Shown here piece by piece: positions 1 through 5,515 of a DNA stretch of 6,082 nucleotides; position 1 is the stretch's first letter; each line of letters starts with the position of its first letter. Location of the stretch: contig JBBRVU010000228.1 in NCBI GenBank assembly GCA_038246575.1, positions 1 through 6,082 on the forward strand, in the 5' to 3' direction. The DNA comes from JACCUZ01 sp038246575. Lineage in GTDB: Bacteria > Actinomycetota > Actinomycetes > JACCUZ01. Both the position numbers and the translations under genes were made by a program. The notes beneath the pieces were generated by a model. It made no database searches. It had not been told where the DNA came from and was given only the letters and a program-made list of their open reading frames with translations.

Positions 1-1
1 G

Positions 2-652
2 GGCACCCGCTGGATCACCGGCGCGAACGAGCCGGGCCGGCACGTCTTCGACCTGGTCGCCGGCCGGGACTTCACCGGTGACGGCAGCATCGAGGCGGCC
101 TCGGTCTTCGAGGGCGACCCGTGCCCCAACGACGACGGCGGCACGCTGAACGCTGCCCGTGGGATCGAGATGGGTCACATCTTCGCGCTCGGCCGCAAGT
201 TCGCCGACGCGCTCGACCTCAAGGTGCTCGACGCCAACGGCAAGCAGGTCGTGGTGACGATGGGGTCCTACGGCATCGGTCCGTCCCGAGCCGTGGCCGC
301 CATCGCCGAGGCGACGCTCGACGACATCGGTCTGTGCTGGCCGCGTGCGGTCGCGCCGGCGGACGTGCACCTGGTCGCCACCGGCAAGGACGACGCGGTG
401 TTCGAGGCTGCGCAATCCCTTGCCGACGACCTGGTCGCGCAAGGGCTCGACGTGCTCTACGACGACCGGCGCGGGGTCTCGCCCGGCGTGAAGTTCAAGG
501 ATGCGGAGCTGCTCGGCATGCCGACGGTCGTCGTGGTCGGCAAAGGGCTCGCCGACGGCACGATCGAGGTGCGCGACCGGCGCTCGGGGGAACGAGAGGA
601 CCTGCCGGTGGCCGAGGCTGGCGCGTACGTGCTCGCCGCCGTCCGGTCGTGA
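2..652 (+). CDS. proS: Prolyl-tRNA synthetase, C-terminal part (5' truncated by window edge)
   Basis: Cytoplasmic class II aminoacyl-tRNA synthetase that charges tRNA-Pro with proline. The reading frame is open from base 2, and 216 residues precede the TGA, so well over half of a typical bacterial enzyme lies upstream of the window. Visible parts, numbered from base 2: a segment ending in CPNDDGGTL and RGIEMGHIFALG (about 45-64), which matches the region after the editing insertion of bacterial-type ProRS; class II motif 3 with MGSYGIGPSR (87-96, catalytic Arg96); and an anticodon-binding alpha/beta domain from about 118 to the end, including DDRRGVSPGVKFKDAELLG and a VVVVGKG strand. The last bases overlap the GTG of the HAD gene, implying translational coupling. 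Family assignment is very secure. The bacterial (ProS type 1) rather than archaeal-type assignment rests on the RGIEMGHIFALG context. Confidence 0.96.
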   Translation, partial: GTRWITGANEPGRHVFDLVAGRDFTGDGSIEAASVFEGDPCPNDDGGTLNAARGIEMGHIFALGRKFADALDLKVLDANGKQVVVTMGSYGIGPSRAVAAIAEATLDDIGLCWPRAVAPADVHLVATGKDDAVFEAAQSLADDLVAQGLDVLYDDRRGVSPGVKFKDAELLGMPTVVVVGKGLADGTIEVRDRRSGEREDLPVAEAGAYVLAAVRS

Positions 653-1362
653 CCGCGGTCGATGCGGTCGTCTTCGACTGGGGAGGGACCCTCACGCCGT
701 GGCACACGATCGACCTGCGCGAGCAGTGGCGCTGCTACGCCGAGGTCTATGACCGTGAGCGAGCCGACGAGCTGTCGGCCCGGATCCTCGCGGCCGAGGA
801 CGACGCGTGGCGGGCCGGGCGCGAGCACCAGCGATCGGCATCCCTCGACGAGATGCTCCGCGGTGTCGACGTCGACCTGACGAGTCACCGGCACGTCGAC
901 GCCCTCGCCGCCTACCACGCCTTCTGGGAGCCGCACACCTTCACCGACCCCGACGTCCCCGACCTGTTGGCCGGGCTGCGTGACCGCGGGATCCGGGTGG
1001 GCGTGCTGTCCAACACCCTGTGGACCAGGGAGCACCACGAGCGCGTATTCCGTCGGGACGGGGTCCTCGACCTCATCGACGGGGCCGTCTACTCCAGCGA
1101 GATCGCCTGGACCAAGCCGCACCCGGAGGCGTTCCGCGCCGCACTGGCGGCCGTCGGCGTCGACGACCCGGCCCGTGCCGTCTTCGTGGGCGATCGCCCG
1201 TACGACGACATCCACGGGGCCAAGGAGGTCGGCATGCGCGCCGTGCTGGTGCCGCACAGTGCGATCCCGGAGTCGCAGAAGGGGCACGTCGAGGGCGACC
1301 CGGACGCCGTGGTCGACCGGCTCGGCGACCTGCTGGCCGTGGTCGACGGCTGGCGCGGCTGA
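649..1362 (+). CDS. HAD-superfamily hydrolase with atypical motif I (DWGGT)
   Basis: Predicted soluble 237-residue HAD protein, substrate unknown. Motif I is FDWGGTLT, with nucleophile Asp10; motif II is VLSNT, with Ser121; motif III is Lys156 in TKPHPEAF; motif IV is VGDRPYDD, with Asp182 and Asp187 positioned to bind Mg2+. Residues about 20-95 are the helical cap expected of a subclass I HAD. The GTG at 649 is chosen because it gives a start right before motif I and overlaps the proS stop by 4 bases; upstream codons in this frame are only a shadow of proS. Oddity: position 12, normally the general acid/base Asp (DxDGT), is Gly. In known HAD families such replacements (Ala in phosphonatases, Tyr in haloacid dehalogenases) go with chemistry other than simple phosphate-ester hydrolysis. 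A phosphatase using another acid/base is still possible. Fold assignment is firm, reaction unknown. Confidence 0.9.
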   Translation: MTAVDAVVFDWGGTLTPWHTIDLREQWRCYAEVYDRERADELSARILAAEDDAWRAGREHQRSASLDEMLRGVDVDLTSHRHVDALAAYHAFWEPHTFTDPDVPDLLAGLRDRGIRVGVLSNTLWTREHHERVFRRDGVLDLIDGAVYSSEIAWTKPHPEAFRAALAAVGVDDPARAVFVGDRPYDDIHGAKEVGMRAVLVPHSAIPESQKGHVEGDPDAVVDRLGDLLAVVDGWRG

Positions 1363-1366
1363 GCCC

Positions 1367-2137
1367 GTGCCGGACCTCTCGACGGTCCTGCTGCTCTGCC
1401 TCGCTGCGGGCTTCGCCGGCTGGGTGGACGCCGTCAGCGGGGGAGGGGGGCTCATCCAGCTGCCGGCGTTGCTGATCGCCTTGCCCGGCGGGTCGCCGGC
1501 CGCGATCCTGGCGACGAACAAGCTGTCGAGCATCTGCGGGACGACAGCCGCTGCCGCGACCTATCACCGCCGGGTCCGGCCGGACCTGCGCACGGCCCTG
1601 CCGATGGCCGGCTTCGCGCTGGTCGGAGCCGCGCTGGGTGCGCTGTGCGCGTCGTTCATCCCGCGATCCGTGTTCACCCCCGTCGTGCTCGTGCTCCTGG
1701 TCGCAGTGGGGATCTTCACGGCCGTACGGCCCGACTTCGGCCAGGGCCAGGCACTGCGCTGGGCCGACCAGCGCCACCACGTCGCGGCCGGTGTGGGGGG
1801 TGCCGCGATCGGCTTCTACGACGGCATCTTCGGCCCCGGCACGGGTGCCTTCCTCGTGGTCCTGCTGGTGGCCTTGCTGGGCTACTCGCTGATCCAGGCG
1901 TCGGCGAAGGCGCGGATCGTCAATCTTGCGACCAACCTCGGGGCCCTGCTCGTCTTCATCCCGCAGGGCGCACCGATGTGGCGGCTCGGCCTGGCGATGG
2001 GAGCGTTCAACGTCGCGGGAGGGTGGCTGGGCGCTCACACAGCCATCTCCCGGGGCAACCGGTTCGTCCGCGTCGTGTTCCTCGTCGTCGTCGCGGCACT
2101 GGTGGTGCGGCTGACGTACGACGTGGTGGCGGGCTGA
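1367..2137 (+). CDS. TauE/SafE (TSUP) family membrane transporter
   Basis: Integral membrane protein of 256 residues, probably an exporter or permease for a small anion. Characterised relatives move sulfite, sulfoacetate or other sulfur/organic anions, but substrates vary widely and none can be inferred here. The two family half-repeats are visible. The N-terminal half begins with a hydrophobic helix and GWVDAVSGGGGLIQLPALL (18-36), followed by ATNKLSS (49-55). The C-terminal half carries GFYDGIFGPGTGAFL (149-163) and ATNLGALLVF. Hydrophobic stretches throughout fit about 7-8 membrane segments, and the length is normal. The GTG at 1367 lies four bases after the HAD stop; no strong Shine-Dalgarno is visible, so coupling to the upstream gene is likely. 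No earlier start fits, because extending the frame runs through HAD-coding DNA. The link to proS and HAD is positional only. Confidence 0.92.
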   Translation: MPDLSTVLLLCLAAGFAGWVDAVSGGGGLIQLPALLIALPGGSPAAILATNKLSSICGTTAAAATYHRRVRPDLRTALPMAGFALVGAALGALCASFIPRSVFTPVVLVLLVAVGIFTAVRPDFGQGQALRWADQRHHVAAGVGGAAIGFYDGIFGPGTGAFLVVLLVALLGYSLIQASAKARIVNLATNLGALLVFIPQGAPMWRLGLAMGAFNVAGGWLGAHTAISRGNRFVRVVFLVVVAALVVRLTYDVVAG

Positions 2138-2181
2138 TGCGAGCAGCGCCTGCGGACCTACGGGTGAGGGACCAGGATCTG

Positions 2182-2210
2182 TTGACAGCCGCCAACTAAA
2201 GCGGTTTATT
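2182..2210 (+). promoter_or_regulatory. Predicted sigma70-type promoter for the LacI-transporter operon
   Basis: A perfect TTGACA (-35) at 2182-2187 is followed after 17 bases by TTTATT (-10, 4 of 6 matches to TATAAT) at 2205-2210. This AT-rich patch stands out in otherwise very GC-rich DNA. The expected transcription start would fall at or within a base or two of the ATG at 2218, predicting a leaderless mRNA, and no Shine-Dalgarno precedes that ATG. TATTAG at 2207-2212 is an alternative -10, with a 19-base spacer. Seen in sequence; activity is inferred. Confidence 0.6.
2197..2208. promoter_or_regulatory. Candidate LacI-family operator overlapping the -10 box
   Basis: TAAAGCGGTTTA is an inverted repeat with 5 of 6 base pairs matched between halves and a central CG, the layout common in LacI-family operators. 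Weaker symmetry extends outward (8 of 12 positions per half over 2191-2214). It overlaps the predicted -10, so a bound repressor would block RNA polymerase. The gene immediately downstream encodes a LacI-family protein, making autoregulation the simplest reading. The palindrome is short and could be chance in an AT-rich patch. Confidence 0.45.
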
Positions 2211-2217
2211 AGCCCGC

Positions 2218-3273
2218 ATGCCGCGGAAGCCCACGATTATGGACGTTGCGCGCGTTGCGGGTGTCTCCAAGGGGGCCGTTTCCTTCGCGCTCAACGGCCG
2301 TCCGGGCGTCGCGCCCGCGACCCGGGACCGGATCCTCGCCGCGGCCGACGAGCTGGGCTGGACGCCGAGCCACCGGGCGCGCGCGCTCGCGGCCTCCCGA
2401 GCGCTGGCGGTCGGCCTGGTGATCGCCCGTTCGCCGGAGACGCTCGGCTCGGACCCGTTCTTCCCGGGGTTCATCGCCGGGGTCGAGTCGACACTGTCAC
2501 CGCTGGGCCAGTCGCTGCTGCTGCAGGTGGTGCCCGATCGGGAGCGTGAGCGGGCCGGCTACGAGAGGTTGGCTGCCGAGGGCCGCGTCGACGGCGTCTT
2601 CCTCACCGACCTGCGGGTCGACGACCGGAGGCCGGCGCTGCTCGTCGAGATCGGCCTGCCGGCGGTCTGGATCGGACCCGACTGCGCGGGCAGCACCCTT
2701 CCCTGCGTCGCCGTGGACGACCGCCCGGGCATCGCTGCCGCCGTCGCTCACCTCGTCGAGCTGGGCCACCGGCGCATCGCCCACGTCGCCGGCCCGGCCG
2801 AGTTCGTCCACGGGGTGTCGCGGCGTGAGGCCTGGGCCGAGGCGCTGCGAGCCGCCGGACTTCCCGAGGGCCCTTGCGTGCTGTCCGACTTCTCCGCCCA
2901 GGGCGGCGCCGACGCCACCAAGTCTCTGCTCGACCTTCCGGACCTGCCTTCGGCCATCGTCTACGCCAACGACCTGATGGCGATCGCGGGGATGGCGGCC
3001 GCTGCCGCTCGGGGGATCGACGTCCCCGGCGACCTCTCGATCACCGGGTACGACGACACCGAGGTCACCGCCCACCTTCAGCCGGCGCTGACCACGGTGC
3101 GCACTGACGCCTTCGCCTGGGGTCGCGCCGCCGCCGAACAGCTCGTCGCTGTCATCGAGGGCCGCGACGCAACCGACCCCGGCCTCCCCCCTCCGCACCT
3201 CGTGATCCGCGCCTCCACCGCACCAGTCCGCACCGCCCTGTCGACGCACCGCCTTGAAACGGAGAACCGATGA
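2218..3273 (+). CDS. LacI-family transcriptional repressor
   Basis: Sugar-responsive DNA-binding regulator of 351 residues, near the usual family length. The N-terminal helix-turn-helix is TIMDVARVAGVSKGAVSFALNG (6-27); Lys18 and Gly19 occupy the positions of the base-contacting Tyr17/Gln18 of LacI. The hinge helix ARALAASR (54-61) has the minor-groove Leu57. The periplasmic-binding-protein-like core follows: a VGLVIA strand, AVDDRPG and HLVELGHRRIAHVAGP, YANDLMAIAG, ITGYDDTE, and the family-typical C-terminal LVIRASTAP. About 15 residues after that are less conserved-looking and include the overlap with the next gene. The ATG at 2218 is chosen because it places the helix-turn-helix at the canonical distance from the N terminus. 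There is no Shine-Dalgarno, consistent with a leaderless message. The 3' end overlaps the binding-protein start as ATGA, so repressor and transporter are co-transcribed. The ligand is probably the transported sugar or a product of it; identity unknown. Confidence 0.95.
   Translation: MPRKPTIMDVARVAGVSKGAVSFALNGRPGVAPATRDRILAAADELGWTPSHRARALAASRALAVGLVIARSPETLGSDPFFPGFIAGVESTLSPLGQSLLLQVVPDRERERAGYERLAAEGRVDGVFLTDLRVDDRRPALLVEIGLPAVWIGPDCAGSTLPCVAVDDRPGIAAAVAHLVELGHRRIAHVAGPAEFVHGVSRREAWAEALRAAGLPEGPCVLSDFSAQGGADATKSLLDLPDLPSAIVYANDLMAIAGMAAAAARGIDVPGDLSITGYDDTEVTAHLQPALTTVRTDAFAWGRAAAEQLVAVIEGRDATDPGLPPPHLVIRASTAPVRTALSTHRLETENR
3261..3264 (+). promoter_or_regulatory. Ribosome binding site of the solute-binding protein gene
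   Basis: GGAG lies five bases before the ATG at 3270, inside the last codons of the repressor gene. It supports that start and suggests the binding protein can be initiated independently as well as by coupling through the ATGA overlap. This would allow more binding protein than repressor from one mRNA. Confidence 0.75.
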
Positions 3274-4559
3274 ACCGCACCGCTAGCGCAGCCGTCCTAC
3301 TTGCCCTGGCTCTGGGCGCCACCGCCTGCGGGGGCGGCGACAGCGGCGGCGCGTCGTCTGACGACCTCGCCGTCAAGGGTCCGATCAAGATCTGGCTGTC
3401 GAACAACCCCGAGGAGCTCGCCTGGGGCAAGGAGATGGTGGCGGCCTGGAACGCCAAGAACCCCAAGGAGAAGGTCACCGCGCAGGAGATCCCGGCCGGC
3501 AAGAGTTCCGAGGAGGTCATCGGGGCTGCCATCACCGCGGGCAACGCGCCGTGCCTGGTGTTCAACACCTCAGCCGCCGCGGTCCCGCAGTTTCAGAAGC
3601 AGGGTGGGCTGGTGGCTCTCGACGACTTCCCGGGCGGTGCGAAGTACGTCGAGTCGCGTAGCGGTGACAGCGCCCAGCAGTACCAGTCGCCGGACGGCAA
3701 GTATTACCAGATGCCGTGGAAGCAGAACCCAGTGATGATCTTCTTCAACAAGGACCTGCTGAAGAAGGCCGGCGTCAGCCCCGACAGCCCGCCGCTGTCG
3801 ACCTACGACGACTTCCTCGCGACAAGCGACAAGATCGTGAGCAGTGGGGCCGCGCAGGCCGCGATCTGGCCCGCGCCGACGAGCGAGTTCTTCCAGTCGT
3901 GGTTCGACTTCTACCCGCTGTACGCCGCCGAGTCGGGCGGCAAGCAGCTGGTCGAGGACGGCAAGGCAACGTTCGACGACGCGGCAGGCACGGCCGTCGC
4001 GAACTTCTGGGCCACGATGTACGCGGAGGGTTACGCGCCGAAGGAGAAGTACCAGGCCGACTCGTTCGCGGACGGCAAGGCGGCGATGGCGATCGTCGGC
4101 CCGTGGGCGATCGCTGTCTACGGCGACAAGATCAACTGGGGCGTCGCCCCCGTCCCGACCTCTGACGGCAAGGCAGCCGACCAGGTCTACAGCTTCTCCG
4201 ACGCGAAGAACGTCGGTCTCTACTCGGCCTGCAAGGCCAAGGGGACCGCCTGGGACGTGCTGAAGTTCGCCACCAGCAAGGCCCAGGACGGCTCGTTGCT
4301 CGACAAGACTGGTCAGATGCCGATCCGGGCCGACCTGGCCGCCGCGTACCCCGACTACTTCTCGGCGCACGAGGAGTACAAGACCTTCGCGGACCAGGCC
4401 GCACGCACCGTCGAGGTGCCGAACGTCCGCGGCTCGATCGAGATCTGGCAGACGTTCCGCGACAGCTACAGCAGCAGTGTCATCTTCGCGAAGCAGCCGG
4501 TCGAGGCAGCACTCAAGACGGCCGCGGGCGAGATCGACAAGCTCGCCGGGCAGTCCTGA
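3270..4559 (+). CDS. Carbohydrate ABC transporter solute-binding lipoprotein (CUT1-like)
   Basis: Extracellular, membrane-anchored sugar-binding protein of 429 residues, normal for the COG1653/MalE-like group. The signal peptide has a short positive N terminus (MNR), a hydrophobic core AAVLLALALGA and a lipobox GATAC with Cys20 as the predicted lipidated residue. A Gly/Ser-rich linker (about 21-30) follows. The mature domain opens with the first strand IKIWLSNN. Family-like features include PDGKYYQMPWKQNP with MIFFNKDLLKKAGV (around 140-168), typical of the hinge region, ADSFADGKAAMAIVGPWAI (around 265-283), and a C-terminal helix set with EIWQTFRDSY. The aromatic residues (several Trp and Tyr) suit stacking on sugar rings, but I cannot name the sugar; an oligosaccharide or glycoside is likely from the family. 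Position after a LacI repressor and before two permeases supports a role as the specificity component of the importer. Confidence 0.94.
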   Translation: MNRTASAAVLLALALGATACGGGDSGGASSDDLAVKGPIKIWLSNNPEELAWGKEMVAAWNAKNPKEKVTAQEIPAGKSSEEVIGAAITAGNAPCLVFNTSAAAVPQFQKQGGLVALDDFPGGAKYVESRSGDSAQQYQSPDGKYYQMPWKQNPVMIFFNKDLLKKAGVSPDSPPLSTYDDFLATSDKIVSSGAAQAAIWPAPTSEFFQSWFDFYPLYAAESGGKQLVEDGKATFDDAAGTAVANFWATMYAEGYAPKEKYQADSFADGKAAMAIVGPWAIAVYGDKINWGVAPVPTSDGKAADQVYSFSDAKNVGLYSACKAKGTAWDVLKFATSKAQDGSLLDKTGQMPIRADLAAAYPDYFSAHEEYKTFADQAARTVEVPNVRGSIEIWQTFRDSYSSSVIFAKQPVEAALKTAAGEIDKLAGQS

Positions 4560-4572
4560 GCCGGCACCGGCC

Positions 4573-5514
4573 ATGACCACGGCAACCGCTCCTGCTCCGG
4601 CCCCGGCTCCGCGCCGGGCGCCGGAGCGCCGGAGCCTTCTCTCGCGCGTGCTCGGACGCCAGCCGCTCGGCATCGCGTTCGCGGCGCCGTACGCCGTCTT
4701 CCTGGCGGCGGTGTTCGCCTACCCGCTCGGCCTCGCAATCTGGATCAGCTTCCACGACTACTTCTTCGCCGCGCCGGGCGCGACCGTCGCGCGGCCGTTC
4801 GTGGGGTTCGACAACTACACGGCCGTGCTCAGCGACCCGGACGTCCGCCAGTCGTTCAAGAACGTCGCCGTCTTCCTCCTCATCAACGTCCCGTTGACCG
4901 TCATGCTCGCCCTGCTGCTCGCCACCGCCCTCAACTCGGCGGTGCACGGCCGTACCCTCCTGCGCGTCGCCTACTACGTGCCGTACGTGAGTGCGAGCGT
5001 CGCGGTGGTTGCTGTCTGGCTGTTCCTGTTCAGCAACAACGGGTTGATCAACCACCTCCTCGGCGGTCTCGCTCCCACCCCGAGCTGGCTGGTCAACAGC
5101 GGCCTGGCGATGCCGCTGATCGCGATCTTCGTCACCTGGAAGCAGCTCGGCTTCTTCATCCTGCTCTACCTCGCGGCGCTGCAAGGCGTGCCGAAGGAGC
5201 TCTACGAGTCGGCGTCGGTCGACGGCGCCACCAAGTGGCAGCAACTGCGCAACGTGACCGTGCCCGGGGTGCGACCTGCCACCACGCTGGTCGTCATCCT
5301 CGCCACCATCACCGGCGCCAACCTGTTCACCGAGCCGTACTTGCTCACCAATGGTGGCGGCCCCGACGGTGCCTCGTCGTCACCCGTGCTCGTTATGTAC
5401 CAGAAGGGCATCGAGCAGGGGAACCCCGACGTTGCCGCGGCGATCGGCGTCCTGCTGGTCATCGGTGTCCTCGTCATCTCCCTCATCAACCGCAAGCTCC
5501 TGGAGAGGGACTGA
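4573..5514 (+). CDS. Sugar ABC transporter permease 1 (MalF/CUT1-like)
   Basis: Inner-membrane permease subunit of 313 residues. A cytoplasmic N-terminal tail rich in alternating Ala-Pro (7-13) and Arg leads to membrane segment 1 (about 34-60, ending in YPLGLAIWISF, a hallmark of MalF-like sugar permeases). Further hydrophobic segments lie near 97-117, 134-156, 176-203 and 287-306, giving the expected six or so. The EAA loop that docks the ATPase is ESASVDGATKWQQLRNV (212-228), with the conserved Gly218 and later VPGVRP. TNGGGPDGASS before the last segment is also typical of sugar permeases. The start at ATG 4573 lies 13 bases past the binding-protein stop. No clear Shine-Dalgarno precedes it, so re-initiation after the upstream stop is plausible. 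Earlier in-frame starts lie deep inside the binding-protein gene and would give a low-complexity, Ser/Arg-rich extension, so they were rejected. Confidence 0.94.
   Translation: MTTATAPAPAPAPRRAPERRSLLSRVLGRQPLGIAFAAPYAVFLAAVFAYPLGLAIWISFHDYFFAAPGATVARPFVGFDNYTAVLSDPDVRQSFKNVAVFLLINVPLTVMLALLLATALNSAVHGRTLLRVAYYVPYVSASVAVVAVWLFLFSNNGLINHLLGGLAPTPSWLVNSGLAMPLIAIFVTWKQLGFFILLYLAALQGVPKELYESASVDGATKWQQLRNVTVPGVRPATTLVVILATITGANLFTEPYLLTNGGGPDGASSSPVLVMYQKGIEQGNPDVAAAIGVLLVIGVLVISLINRKLLERD
5505..5510 (+). promoter_or_regulatory. Ribosome binding site of permease 2
   Basis: GAGGGA, within the purine-rich run GGAGAGGGA (5502-5510), ends five bases before the ATG at 5516. It sits in the final codons of permease 1 and supports both the chosen start and coordinated synthesis of the two permeases. 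Confidence 0.7.
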
Positions 5515-5515
5515 C

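Noticed and set aside
121..648. Possible N-terminal extension of the HAD protein in frame from 121
   Set aside because: The extension is an Arg/Gly/Ala-rich out-of-frame reading of proS; HAD motif I sits ten residues after the GTG at 649, the normal distance from a start.
980..1366. Possible N-terminal extension of the TauE/SafE protein
   Set aside because: It is an out-of-frame reading of the HAD gene with Thr/Ser/Arg-rich composition; the first membrane helix begins right after the GTG at 1367.
457..1533. Long minus-strand open frame (358 codons) across proS, HAD and the transporter gene
   Set aside because: It lies antisense to three genes with clear family motifs and its translation is low-complexity and rich in Arg, Val, Gly and Asp. 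Long antisense frames are expected by chance in very GC-rich coding DNA.
1073..2038. Minus-strand open frame of 321 codons opposite the TauE/SafE gene
   Set aside because: Arg/Gln/Pro-rich composition with no recognisable motif, fully antisense to a confident transporter gene.
2138..2180. Possible rho-independent terminator after the transporter gene
   Set aside because: Only tiny stems are found (for example GCAG/CTGC with a 3-base loop near 2144-2152 and ACC/GGT nearby) and no T-run follows, so read-through into the repressor cannot be excluded.
2181..2196. Inverted repeat GTTG-N8-CAAC over the -35 box
   Set aside because: Only four matched pairs with an eight-base gap and no symmetry beyond; too weak to call a second operator, though it lies where one could be.
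3570..4673. Minus-strand open frame of 367 codons opposite the solute-binding protein gene
   Set aside because: Arg/Leu/Val-rich shadow translation with no domain signature; the + strand gene fully explains the region.
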